In this document: positions 1 through 8,088 of the stretch, piece by piece
Numbering within the stretch: the stretch's first letter is position 1
Layout of the letters: every line of letters begins with the position of its first letter
Source: Marinilabilia salmonicolor JCM 21150
GTDB lineage: Bacteria; Bacteroidota; Bacteroidia; Bacteroidales; Marinilabiliaceae
DNA: 64,000 nucleotides
Assembly: GCF_000259075.1 (NCBI RefSeq)
Contig: NZ_AJKI01000010.1
Span: 1 to 64,000 of the forward strand
Direction of reading: 5' to 3'
Made by a program: the position numbers and the translations under genes
The notes under the pieces: model-generated
The model's database searches: none
What the model saw: the letters and a program-made list of their open reading frames with translations, nothing else
What the model was told of the DNA's origin: nothing

Positions 1-742
1 TGCGGCTCAATTCGGCTTCATTTAGATAGATGCTGTCTGTCTCTACCTGAATTTTAACAAAGCGATGTGACTTGTACCGTAGGTTTGTATTTATGCCGTC
101 CTCCGTTGCTTTATTCAGAAATACTTTCAGGTTTTTAACGAACTTGCCAACGGTATTGGCTTTGTAGTATTTCGGTTCCTCTGTGGATCCTATGTTTTTT
201 GTTTGGAGAAAGTTTATCCAATCATTATAAAAATCAAGGTCGATACTTTTGAAGTCAATAACACGCCCACCGGCAAACTCTTTGAGCAAATCAAAAGTCT
301 TTATATAGTCCCGGCGAATGCGGTAATGTACTGGGCTGCCAGTTTTAGGATTTATGCTTTGCTCTGACTGCTCTATAAAATGGGAAATATAGTCAAACAA
401 AGTGACTGGCTTTTTCTCAAAGCTTTCAGGGCTTCTGAATTTCTCAATACATTCAGAAAGCCACTCTTTGGAAAGTTCCCCGCCGTCTTGGTAAGATTTC
501 AGGATATGCCTTTCCAATGCTTCCAGCTGGTCTTTATACCAGTCTCTTTCCGCAAAGTCTCCTGAGTTAGAAATTTTGGTGCGGGTTGTCCGTGCTTTTT
601 GATTCCAAAATTTAGCCGGAATGCTTAGATGAGTTTTTGAATAGGTGTCCTTTTGACGATCCCGAAGCCTTACCCGAATATTAACAGGTTTTTTGGAGGT
701 GTCGCTTAGTTGTGTACGAATAAAAAATTTTAATGAAGCCAT
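1..742 (-). CDS. Tyrosine recombinase / integrase, N-terminal part (cut by window edge)
   Basis: This is a site-specific recombinase of the Bacteroidota phage-integrase type. About 247 codons are open from the ATG at 742 down to base 1 with no stop, so the gene continues outside the window. Residues 1-100 look like an arm-type DNA-binding domain (start MASLKFFIRTQLSD, then SIPAKFWN). Residues 110-225 look like the SAM-like core-binding domain (LFDYISHFIEQ, KANTVGKFVKNLKVFLNKA). The visible end (SIYLNEAELSR) is where the catalytic domain normally begins, so the R-H-R-Y catalytic residues cannot be checked. It is transcribed away from a second, truncated integrase at 1241. Family identity is well supported; whether the gene is intact is unknown. 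Confidence 0.85.
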   Translation of the reverse strand, partial: MASLKFFIRTQLSDTSKKPVNIRVRLRDRQKDTYSKTHLSIPAKFWNQKARTTRTKISNSGDFAERDWYKDQLEALERHILKSYQDGGELSKEWLSECIEKFRSPESFEKKPVTLFDYISHFIEQSEQSINPKTGSPVHYRIRRDYIKTFDLLKEFAGGRVIDFKSIDLDFYNDWINFLQTKNIGSTEEPKYYKANTVGKFVKNLKVFLNKATEDGINTNLRYKSHRFVKIQVETDSIYLNEAELSR

Positions 743-990
743 CCTTTAAGCAAGTTAGAATTTACACAAACAAAGATATGAAATAGGGTGCAACTTTACA
801 ACATTTGCACCCTCTTTGCATTCACAAAATGAAAAGTAAAGAAACCAAGCGAAAAAACAGAATATTATCAAAGGCCTCTATTTTGTTGCATTTTAGGGTG
901 TTTTTTTAATGATTTTAGCACTTGCAAGAAACACCTTTGTTTCACAAAATAAGTCCCGCCCGGATCACATTTTAACATTCATCCAAAACC

Positions 991-1026
991 AAAAAGCTGT
1001 AAATCGTTTGATTTACAGCTTTTTGT
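991..1026. repeat. 36-bp palindromic direct repeat, copy 1
   Basis: The arms AAAAAGCTGTAAATC and GATTTACAGCTTTTT flank a 4-nt loop. A second copy at 3249-3284 differs at two loop positions (34/36 identical). The fold resembles a rho-independent terminator, yet here it lies upstream of two divergent integrases, where a terminator has no obvious gene to serve. It may be one end of an integrated or partly deleted element. Confidence 0.7.
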
Positions 1027-1069
1027 GTTTTTGGGGTATTCATCAAAAACCATCAAAAAACACAATGAT

Positions 1070-1213
1070 GGTGAACAAACTGGTGAACAGATTTTTTTAT
1101 TAACTTTGTTCACCAGCATCGCCACGAACAACTGGCTTTCTGTTTGTTACAAAAATTCTCATTTCATTTTTCCGATGAATTTTGAGCGTTTCCGGAGCAA
1201 TTTCCGGTGAACA
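1070..1213. promoter_or_regulatory. GGTGAACA repeat cluster upstream of integrase remnant
   Basis: GGTGAACA occurs at 1070-1077, 1082-1089 and 1206-1213, and as its complement at 1107-1114. The last copy ends 28 bp before the ATG of the truncated integrase. A one-base variant (GGTGAATA) is at 3180-3187 near the other palindrome copy. The arrangement suggests recombinase or repressor binding sites; no protein partner is proven. Confidence 0.4.
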
Positions 1214-1240
1214 AATTGTCAAACATTTAACACAGTAACC

Positions 1241-1666
1241 ATGGCAAACGCTCAAAATTTTACAGTAAGCTTCATCATTCGAACCGCCAGAATAACTGAA
1301 GGACAGGCACCTATCTATGCCCGCATTTCCATCAATGGCAAGCGAACCGAATTTTCCATCAAGAGATTTATCTCTCCGGAATTGTGGAATAAGGAAGCAG
1401 GAAAAGTAAAACCAAAATCCAGAGAAGCCTCTCAAATCAATCCTTACCTCGACAAAATCAGGAAAAGACTTTGGGAATGTTATTCCGAATCCCTCCTGAA
1501 CAACAAAGTCATTACCGGATCCTACCTCAAAAACCTCTATTTTGGAATTGATGAAGAAGTCCTAAAAACAACCAGAGATTTATTTGAATACCACGACCTG
1601 ACAGAGCAAGACAAGCTTGAAAAAGCCACGGATCACTCCCAAAAGTTGGGTCAAAATCTAAAATAG
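1241..1666 (+). pseudogene. Truncated tyrosine recombinase (arm-binding domain only)
   Basis: The 141 codons start with MANAQNFTVSFIIRTARITE, an arm-type DNA-binding domain of the Bacteroidota integrase family (APIYARISINGKRTEFSIKR, then ISPELWNKEAGKVK). A short stretch of the core-binding domain follows, to about residue 131 (DLTEQDKLEKATD). The last ten residues are unlike an integrase and coincide with the left end of an inserted ISAon1-like element. Full-length relatives are around 400 residues, so about two thirds, including all catalytic residues, is missing. It is divergent from the integrase at 742 and has its own upstream repeat cluster. Most likely it is a dead integrase broken by the insertion. 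Confidence 0.75.
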
Positions 1667-2630
1667 TTCATCTTTGCATTAAATAAATACATGCAGATGA
1701 AAGAAGATATAAATCAATCTTTGTTAGAGCTTATACTCCCCGAGGGTGTTTTGGATCACTTTAATATAGTAGGCTTGGAAAAAGGCGAAAGTGGAAAATA
1801 TGTTTATGATAAAACATTGACTATCTATCTGGAAGAGAAGAATAAAATCCCTGAAGAATATAAGACGTATAAATACAAGTCCAGTGGTTTCATGGATTCT
1901 CGCCAGATCAATGATTATCCTATTCGTAACATGTTAGTAACCTTAAGTGTTAAACGGCGTCGATGGGATGTTGAGATTGATGGCAAAACAAAGAAAGTAA
2001 CCAGAGATTGGAGTTTAGTAGCCCAGGGTACTCGCATGAGCGCAGAGTATGCTGCTTTTTTAAAAGAAATTAGTCGATTCTAATGCCATTAGTTGTCAAA
2101 GTGTGGAAACATACCTGGGCGTTAATGGACGCAACTTTCAACGTCAATACAAAGAGAAACTGAGTGATTTCTACACATGGAAGCAAGTGCTGCATGCAGA
2201 TCGATACATTGTCTATCCCAAAAACCTCGGGCCTTGTTTGACAATCGACGAGACTGCTTTATCCAATGGTGAACTTTATACCATTATTACCAACAAAGCG
2301 AGAAAAGGAAAGAAAGGCACCATCGTTGGTATGTTTAAAGGCACTCAATCCAGTGATATCATCAAACTCATACTTGAGCATTACCCGGCTCAACAGCGTA
2401 AAATTGTTCGAGAAGTTACCCTGGATATGGCCGGTAATATGAACCTTATTATCAAAAAATGCTTCCCAAAAGCCACACGTGTAATAGACCGATTTCATGT
2501 GCAGAAACTGGCCTACGAGACCGTTCAGGATATACGAATAAAACACAGGTGGGAAACACTGGATGCTGAAAATAAAGCTTACAAAGATGCTAAAGCAAAA
2601 GGAATTGAATACATCCCTGAAATTCTAGCC
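1640..2630 (+). mobile_element. ISAon1-like insertion sequence, right end deleted
   Basis: The element interrupts the integrase at about 1640 and carries an N-terminal ORF and a DDE-type transposase ORF. The right boundary at about 2630 is where transposase similarity stops and an unrelated small-protein sequence continues in frame. Terminal repeats could not be identified with confidence, and no target duplication was seen. Boundaries are estimates. Confidence 0.55.
1691..2083 (+). CDS. ISAon1-type transposase, N-terminal region protein
   Basis: This 130-residue protein matches in layout the N-terminal partner ORF found with ISAon1-family transposases: an early helix (SLLELILPEGVLDHFNIV), a 'Y..K.LTIYLEEKN.IP' stretch, and a basic segment (LSVKRRRWDVEIDGKTKKV) before 'SLVAQGTRMSAEYAAFLKEI'. 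It probably contributes DNA recognition to the transposase encoded next. The following ORF is in the +1 frame and is open from about 2064, so the two frames overlap by roughly 20 bases. In related elements the pair acts together. Since the downstream half is truncated, the element is probably inactive. Family assignment is from recall, not a database search. Confidence 0.65.
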   Translation: MQMKEDINQSLLELILPEGVLDHFNIVGLEKGESGKYVYDKTLTIYLEEKNKIPEEYKTYKYKSSGFMDSRQINDYPIRNMLVTLSVKRRRWDVEIDGKTKKVTRDWSLVAQGTRMSAEYAAFLKEISRF

Positions 2631-2825
2631 AAGACAAAACGAATATGCATTTACGCCAAGGACATCCAGCGCATCACAGGCAAAAGCGAAAAAACCGGTT
2701 ACCGCATCCTGGACAACATCCGTAAGCGCCTGGGTAAAGAACCCCATCAATTCGTAACCATCAAAGAATTCGCCGACTTCGCCGGCTTTGCTACAGAAGA
2801 AGTAAAAGAATACATCTACGACTAA
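2103..2825 (+). pseudogene. Truncated ISAon1-like transposase fused to a small HTH-like protein
   Basis: The frame begins with GTG at 2103 (METYLGVNGRNFQRQYKEKL). Residues 40-160 carry DDE-transposase landmarks: CLTIDETALS with the first acidic residue, REVTLDMAGNMNLIIKKCFP with the second, and ATRVIDRFHVQKLAYE. After about residue 175 (KGIEYIPEILA) the transposase sequence ends. The last 65 residues read IYAKDIQRITGKSEKTGYR followed by HQFVTIKEFADFAGF, which resembles small stand-alone Bacteroidota DNA-binding proteins rather than a transposase tail. The third catalytic acid and the C-terminal domain are absent. The best reading is a deletion joining an IS to a neighbouring gene. Whether the chimera is expressed is unknown. 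Confidence 0.6.
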
Positions 2826-3340
2826 CCCCATTAAATTTATTAGGTTTTGCCCCTATTTATCCCTATTAAACAGCATTCTTATCCCTGACACCAATCAACA
2901 ACCACAATCCTAAATAAAAACCCCCATTTCATTCGAAACACCCTATCTCCAAAAGCTCAAAAGAGACATCATCTTCACATCACTCCCCTTTTTCTTAAAT
3001 ACTATTCTCTTTTCTTTCCTTTTGCCTTACTTCACCAAAAAACAGCATCCCTCAAACAACCACAAAACACACAAAATCAATACAATCAAAATTGCATTTC
3101 ATCCCTCAATCCCCTAACTTTGTAAATGACTCAAAAAGTCAAAAACGCTCAAACATCATCAAAACGAATGAGAACAAAATGGTGAATAACTAAAATCAGT
3201 AAAGACAACACTTTCATTTACAAATAAAATAAATTAACTCTTCTAATAAAAAAGCTGTAAATCAATTGATTTACAGCTTTTTGTTATATATCTCAACTAC
3301 AGGTTTGGAGAATATTCTGTCATCAACAAACAAACTTATT
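2826..3340. other. Gene-free stretch after the IS remnant
   Basis: No coding frame with family features was found. The plus strand is rich in A and C with scattered short CCC runs, which suggests decayed coding sequence. The only clear structure is the second copy of the 36-bp palindrome near the right end, which doubles as the likely terminator of the minus-strand HAD phosphatase gene. Confidence 0.5.
3249..3284 (-). terminator. 36-bp palindrome, copy 2; probable terminator of the HAD gene
   Basis: The perfect 15-bp arms (AAAAAGCTGTAAATC / GATTTACAGCTTTTT) around AATT lie 57-92 bp past the HAD phosphatase stop. Read on the minus strand, the stem ends in a run of six T residues followed by ATTAG, as in a rho-independent terminator. 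The same sequence occurs at 991-1026. Confidence 0.75.
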
Positions 3341-3991
3341 TTATATAATACCTTCACCCGAATCAATAATATTCAAAATAAAAAGTACATCCTCCGGTGC
3401 ATTGAAAATATATTTTGCGTCTGTCCCTTTTAAACCACTACTTCCCCATTTCGCTAAGCCAAAATCGGCCCCTATACCATCAGCACACCCAAAATCATAA
3501 ATAGTATCACCAATGAAGAGTACTTCCTGAGCTTTTAAATTTGCTACATTTAGATACATTCTCATGCCTTCAGAAGATGGTTTTGCAATTCTATAATCAT
3601 CTATGCATAAAGAAATGCTAAATTCATTACTTAAACTAAATGGCAAAAAATCATTGATGTATTCTTCACGGGTTTTAGAGGTTATAATTCCGACTTCTAA
3701 ACCCATTTTCTTTATAGAGTCAATAAGGTCAACAACACCTGGGAATAACTTAACCTCTGAAAAGTGAGTTTCAAATTTCATTGTCCACAATGACCTTGCA
3801 TAATCGACATCCTCTACTTTGAGCGCTTTTAGGGCTTTATCCATTGGAATACCCAAAACAAATCTAAGTTCATCTATGGAAAACTCTTTATCTTGAACTT
3901 CTTGTAAAACTTCCTGTAAGGATTTCATATCTGCAGACTCTGTATCAAGCAAAGTCCCATCTAAGTCGAAAATTATATGTTTGTAACTCAT
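3341..3991 (-). CDS. HAD-superfamily phosphatase (phosphoglycolate phosphatase-like)
   Basis: This 216-residue cytosolic hydrolase has all HAD motifs. Motif I is FDLDGTLLDTES (nucleophile Asp at residue 9, acid/base Asp at 11). Motif II is GIITSKT near residue 100, a Lys lies near 140 (YRIAKPS), and motif IV is LFIGDTIYDFGCADGIGA. The alpha-helical cap between residues 18 and 85 marks it as a C1-cap enzyme of the phosphoglycolate phosphatase / beta-phosphoglucomutase type. It follows the aldose epimerase by only 15 bp, so the two are probably co-transcribed, and a strong palindromic terminator follows. A role in removing phosphate from a sugar phosphate would fit the locus, but the substrate cannot be read from sequence. 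Confidence 0.85.
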   Translation of the reverse strand: MSYKHIIFDLDGTLLDTESADMKSLQEVLQEVQDKEFSIDELRFVLGIPMDKALKALKVEDVDYARSLWTMKFETHFSEVKLFPGVVDLIDSIKKMGLEVGIITSKTREEYINDFLPFSLSNEFSISLCIDDYRIAKPSSEGMRMYLNVANLKAQEVLFIGDTIYDFGCADGIGADFGLAKWGSSGLKGTDAKYIFNAPEDVLFILNIIDSGEGII

Positions 3992-4006
3992 CTTTTAATA
4001 TTTCTT

Positions 4007-5152
4007 TTACTTCACATCAAACTCATAAATTGAAACAGAGTTAAACACCTCTCCTTTATCCAGCAACACTGAAGGAAAGCCGGGCTGATTAACCGCATCG
4101 GGAAAGTGCTGTGTTTCCAGACAAAAGGCGGTACGAAAATGATCGTCCACACCTGATTTAAGCCTGTTTTCACTTTTCATGAAATTTCCTCCATAAAACT
4201 GCAAGCCGGGCTCATTGGTATATACAGACATCACAATACCCGTTTTATCTCCTCTTACCCGGGCTGCCAGTGACACCTTCTCTTCGGATGGATTGAGTGC
4301 AAAATTATGATCATAGCCATGACCATATTTCAATTGCACGCAGGCCGAAGTACCCAGCCTGGATCCAATCTTCACAGGGATCCTGAAATCAAAAGGAGTG
4401 TTCTCTACAAATCTCAGCTCTCCGGTAGGAATCAACATAGAATCAACGGGAGTATAAAATCCCGCATCAATCATCATGATGTGATTATTAATGGTACCAC
4501 TTCCCTCGCCATTCAGATTAAAAAAGGCATGATTGGTAAGATTCACCGGAGTTAAGGCATCTGTTTTAGCCCAATACTTCATTTCTAACCAATTTCCGGA
4601 ACTCAGGGTATATACCACTTTCACCTCAAGATTTCCAGGGAAACCCTCTTCCCCGTGGGGCGAAAAATACTTTAAAATCAGTGATGAATCAGATTCTTGT
4701 TCTGCATCCCAAACAACGGAATGAAAGCCCATTGCACCACCATGTAACGTATTTGGCCCGTTATTGCGTGTAACCGTATAATCCACCCCTCCTATGGAAA
4801 ACCGTCCGTTGGTTATACGATTACCTACTCGACCAATCAAAGCACCATAGTATGGTTCTGCAGATGCCTGATATTCATCGATACTGGCGAAACCCAAAAC
4901 AACATCGACAGGTTTACCCTCTTTATCAGGTACAATTAAACCTACAACACGACCACCATAATTGGTGATAGCCGCCTTCATCCCCGAGTCATTGGAAAGA
5001 TAAAACAGACTTGTTTTCTTTCCTCCGATAACTTTTTCGAACTGATTTTTCTGTGGCAACAATCGCGTTTCATCACCATCTTTCTTTTCATCTCCCTGAC
5101 AACCAACTATCATCAACAGCGATAAAAAAAGAAACTCCTTTAAAAACCTCAT
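4007..5152 (-). CDS. galM: Aldose 1-epimerase (galactose mutarotase family), lipoprotein
   Basis: This 381-residue protein has a lipoprotein signal (FLFLSLLMIVGCQG, Cys at 18), so it should be anchored in the periplasm or outer membrane rather than cytosolic like classical GalM. Family landmarks are MKAAITNYGGRVVGLIVPD, GRVGNRI, NTLHGG with the first catalytic His region, NLTNHAFFNL with the catalytic His, and CLETQHFPDA with the catalytic Glu near the C-terminus. The enzyme interconverts alpha and beta anomers of free hexoses, helping transporters and kinases that prefer one anomer. It lies between a terminator hairpin (5177-5208) and the HAD gene. The true sugar could be mannose, given the locus. 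Confidence 0.9.
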   Translation of the reverse strand: MRFLKEFLFLSLLMIVGCQGDEKKDGDETRLLPQKNQFEKVIGGKKTSLFYLSNDSGMKAAITNYGGRVVGLIVPDKEGKPVDVVLGFASIDEYQASAEPYYGALIGRVGNRITNGRFSIGGVDYTVTRNNGPNTLHGGAMGFHSVVWDAEQESDSSLILKYFSPHGEEGFPGNLEVKVVYTLSSGNWLEMKYWAKTDALTPVNLTNHAFFNLNGEGSGTINNHIMMIDAGFYTPVDSMLIPTGELRFVENTPFDFRIPVKIGSRLGTSACVQLKYGHGYDHNFALNPSEEKVSLAARVRGDKTGIVMSVYTNEPGLQFYGGNFMKSENRLKSGVDDHFRTAFCLETQHFPDAVNQPGFPSVLLDKGEVFNSVSIYEFDVK

Positions 5153-5176
5153 AAGATTCTGTGAAACTAAGATAAA

Positions 5177-5208
5177 CCCCTCTCAGCAGGAAAACTTGCA
5201 GAGAGGGG
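5177..5208 (-). terminator. Rho-independent terminator / attenuator
   Basis: On the minus strand CCCCTCTC and GAGAGGGG form an 8-bp GC-rich stem with a 16-nt loop, followed by TTTATCTTAG. It sits 19 bp after the stop of the DUF4965 protein gene and before galM, so it either ends that transcript or dampens read-through. Confidence 0.75.
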
Positions 5209-5226
5209 CGAAATGCAGTATAATAC

Positions 5227-7731
5227 TTATTCCTCAAGCATTTTAATAAAATACCCACCAACGACTGATCTTGCCTGAAATCCAACCTGGGTAGCATCGG
5301 TAGTTCGATACCAGTCACTCATAGGAACACGATCTGGTGTCTCGGTTACATAACTATGTAAAGGAGAAATAAATGCCTTAAAAGTTTCGTGATCATCAGC
5401 CAAAGTAGCCGTCCAAACCACCCAGTCCGATTTCGTATAAGTATCCCGGTTGTCCAGCGGAAGTCCGTATTTGTTTTGTTTTGTCAGATAATACTGAACT
5501 TCGGTTTGGGCAACCTCATCAGGAAAAATTCCTAAATCCAATAACTTATCCCAAACAAGATTGTATTTCTGACTCCAGGTTCCGGGTCGATCAAAAGTAA
5601 GCCGGTAATGATCTCCGTCATCTGCCATTTGCATCCACTCGCTAGCCATACGTTTAGCCTCCTCTGTGTATTTAGCTGCAATGTCTTCTTTACCCAGCAT
5701 CTGAGCCAAACGCCCGTATCCTGCAACTCCCACAATGGCTTTTACAGACAGATTTACATTGTGGGCAAAATGACCGGCAAAGTCATCAGTACAGAGCTGG
5801 TTATCCGGATCCAACCCATTCTCAAGTAAATAATCAGCCCAGGTAGTCAGGGCCTCCCAGTGCTCTTCAGCATAATCAGCATTTCCCTCCACATCGGCTA
5901 TGGCTGTTGTCAATATTAACATATTTCCAGACTCTTCCACAGGCATATCTCCTCCATACGTTTGACCATTGGCAATGGGGTAAGTTCCCACATCATGCGC
6001 AGCAAAAGGCTTATCCCACTTTCCGCTTTCCGTATAATAAAAAATAGGATTCATCATTCCTTTCAACAAATCGGGATTGTATTTCAGAAACAGAGGAGCT
6101 GAAGGATAAGTAATATCCACGGTACCTATTGAACCATTGCTGAAATTCTCTTTAGAAAGGAAAAGTATATTTCCATCGGTATCTTTCACCAATTTATGAG
6201 CTGCAATAGATTGACGAAATGCCAATACACAAAGATCTGCATAATCTTTACCTCCGGCAGCTACAGCTTCTTCCCACAACTGATTATCGAAAACGGCAAG
6301 CCGACTCATCACCGTTTCATAATCCATCAGAGAAGCAGTCATCACTTCATCAATAGTCACCGTACCTTCGCGGGTCCACCATGCCTTCAGGTTATCTCCA
6401 AAATATTGAATAGACTCAACATCATCGTAGGCAATCATTAAAAAATCGCCAGATGGTTCTTCTGAAACCTCACCCAGCTGCTTCACATAAGCCATGGCAG
6501 GCATGGATCGGTTCAGTTGGGCAGTCATTGTATCCTTCCCCTTCACTCTGCCTGATTCCACAAAAGACTTTTTAGCCTCAAAAAAGCCATCAATACCCAA
6601 TGTAACTCCTTCCGTATTTCCTGCAGCCAAATAAAAATAGCCCCAGTCAATTCTGACATTGTCTCCTTTCTTCCCTAAAACAGATTGCTCTTTGGTTCCG
6701 GCCTTCAGATAGTTAAGCCCCTCACTCTCACCTTTGGAGACAGTTACCATCTGACTAACTTCATTCACAGCCCATTCGGGTGTGGTTTCAAAATAGACCT
6801 GCACATCATGATGTTGCCCGTCATTGGCAGCCACTTCATAATTGACATAATTAACCGGCCGGGACAGCAAATCAGGGTCGTCCGGAAGCAAAGGGGAAAC
6901 AAAAGTGACTGTTAAATCAACAGGGCCACAAACAAAATCGTATTGTGTTTGAGTCGCAGAAAGGGAAACCTTCTTCTGCTGAGCGGTTTTCTCAAAAACC
7001 TCCTTCTGTTCACTTTCTTTATAAATCCCAAAATCCACATAGGCAAGTCCTCCTCTATCGAGACAATGAGCTGCAATAACATTCTGCCCCTCCAGATTCA
7101 GCAAAGAGACATCCAACTCCTGAACCACTTCACTTTTGGCTCTGTTCCCGGTATTAACAATCTCTTTGCCATTGATATACAACTCAAAGTCATCATCATG
7201 CGAATACACCAAAAACAATTTTTCATCCTGATTCACAACCGGCATAGAAAACTCCCGGCGCACCCATACCTCTTCGCTTTCCCAGGGTGTACCAATGGCA
7301 TTCATACCGGGGGTACCAAATGCTGCAGGCCCCGCTTTCCAGTCCTGCGAATTAAAGCCACTGTTCTGCCAACCGGCAACAGGTGTCTTCAAAGTATAAT
7401 CCCCTACCCAGGCACTGTCCTTAGCCATGGGAAGAAGAGGTTCTAACGGAATATCCTCTGAACCCAGGAAGCGATATACCTGGCCATCTACACGGACAGC
7501 ACCAATCAGAGAATGAGTTTTTCCGGTCCAGTGCTGCACAGGCTTTTCATACAAGTTATCGGTCATAGACCACGCACTGGTATAAGGATCTATGGTAATC
7601 AAAGGATAAGCGGGAGCTCTAAGCTCTGTCATATATGATTTTACCGGTGCATTTGAATTGCACGATGAAAAAACAAGCATGATCGCCAGTAAAAAACTAA
7701 AATTATATAAGAAAAATCGTTTCATAATCAT
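5227..7731 (-). CDS. GtaA-like glutaminase-family lipoprotein (DUF4964/DUF4965/DUF5127/DUF1793)
   Basis: The gene encodes about 834 residues. A longer frame begins with TTG at 7743, but ATG at 7731 or 7725 gives a clean lipoprotein signal (FLLAIMLVFSSCNSN). The order seen is a DUF4964-like start (YPLITIDPYTSAWSM), an inserted jelly-roll resembling the GH2 sugar-binding fold (VWVRREFSM, DDDFELYINGKEIV), then the DUF5127/DUF4965 core (PVDLTVTFVSPLLPDDPDLLSRP). The C-terminal six-hairpin-like half follows (DYADLCVLAFRQSIAAHK, MPVEESGNMLILTTAIA). Relatives are annotated glutaminase A from a fungal founder, but the six-hairpin fold is also that of glycosidases, so a carbohydrate-active role is equally possible. 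It has hairpins on both sides and is probably its own transcription unit. Confidence 0.8.
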   Translation of the reverse strand: MIMKRFFLYNFSFLLAIMLVFSSCNSNAPVKSYMTELRAPAYPLITIDPYTSAWSMTDNLYEKPVQHWTGKTHSLIGAVRVDGQVYRFLGSEDIPLEPLLPMAKDSAWVGDYTLKTPVAGWQNSGFNSQDWKAGPAAFGTPGMNAIGTPWESEEVWVRREFSMPVVNQDEKLFLVYSHDDDFELYINGKEIVNTGNRAKSEVVQELDVSLLNLEGQNVIAAHCLDRGGLAYVDFGIYKESEQKEVFEKTAQQKKVSLSATQTQYDFVCGPVDLTVTFVSPLLPDDPDLLSRPVNYVNYEVAANDGQHHDVQVYFETTPEWAVNEVSQMVTVSKGESEGLNYLKAGTKEQSVLGKKGDNVRIDWGYFYLAAGNTEGVTLGIDGFFEAKKSFVESGRVKGKDTMTAQLNRSMPAMAYVKQLGEVSEEPSGDFLMIAYDDVESIQYFGDNLKAWWTREGTVTIDEVMTASLMDYETVMSRLAVFDNQLWEEAVAAGGKDYADLCVLAFRQSIAAHKLVKDTDGNILFLSKENFSNGSIGTVDITYPSAPLFLKYNPDLLKGMMNPIFYYTESGKWDKPFAAHDVGTYPIANGQTYGGDMPVEESGNMLILTTAIADVEGNADYAEEHWEALTTWADYLLENGLDPDNQLCTDDFAGHFAHNVNLSVKAIVGVAGYGRLAQMLGKEDIAAKYTEEAKRMASEWMQMADDGDHYRLTFDRPGTWSQKYNLVWDKLLDLGIFPDEVAQTEVQYYLTKQNKYGLPLDNRDTYTKSDWVVWTATLADDHETFKAFISPLHSYVTETPDRVPMSDWYRTTDATQVGFQARSVVGGYFIKMLEE

Positions 7732-8088
7732 TTTTTTAACCAATATATAAGTGGAGTCATCCTACTCGCACCTTTTTTATTTTTATAAGAACACTTACTA
7801 CTTTGCTAAACCCCTTTAAGAATTATTAACAAGAAGCTTTAGTAATTCCAAAGGACTCACTCAACACCTTGATAAAAAAACTTTGCACAACCGCATCTCC
7901 TGGTTTAGACTTTTTTAACAAATTACAAATAACATCACAATACTTCTTAACCTGCCTAATACATAAGACAGTTGAGGTGTAAACAGGCTGAAAGCACCAG
8001 GCCAGGACAAAGCCCTGTGATTAGAAGAATCCACCCCTTATTATTGGTCGCGTTGCGATCAATAATAAATATCTCCGAAATCGGTAAG
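7732..8088. other. Intergenic region between MFS transporter and DUF4965 gene
   Basis: This should hold the promoter of the DUF4965 gene and the end of the transporter transcript. I saw no TAnnTTTG box in the expected place. A frame across 7956-8147 overlaps the transporter and has no family signature. The only firm structure is the hairpin at 8038-8068. Confidence 0.45.
8038..8068 (-). terminator. Hairpin after the MFS transporter gene
   Basis: The arms TTATTATTGGTCGC and GCGATCAATAATAA pair over 13 of 14 positions around a 3-nt loop, about 20 bp after the transporter stop. The outer part is A/T-only, so the element can act in either direction. It most likely closes the operon that begins at SusC. 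Confidence 0.65.

Larger units (their letters stand above)
743..1240. other. Divergent intergenic region between two integrase genes
   Basis: No convincing gene is present; short open frames here are not gene-like. The region holds a 36-bp palindrome (991-1026) and four copies of the octamer GGTGAACA at 1070, 1082 and 1206, plus one inverted copy at 1107-1114. Such repeats next to integrase genes are typical of arm-type binding sites or autoregulatory operators, but that role is inferred. Confidence 0.5.

Noticed and set aside
909-1210. Short plus-strand frames in the integrase intergenic region
   Set aside because: They run through the palindrome and octamer repeats and show no family motif or gene-like composition.
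2056-2062. T TTT TTA heptamer near the end of the IS N-terminal ORF, as a -1 frameshift site
   Set aside because: The transposase ORF lies in the +1 frame relative to the first ORF, so a -1 slip here would not join them.
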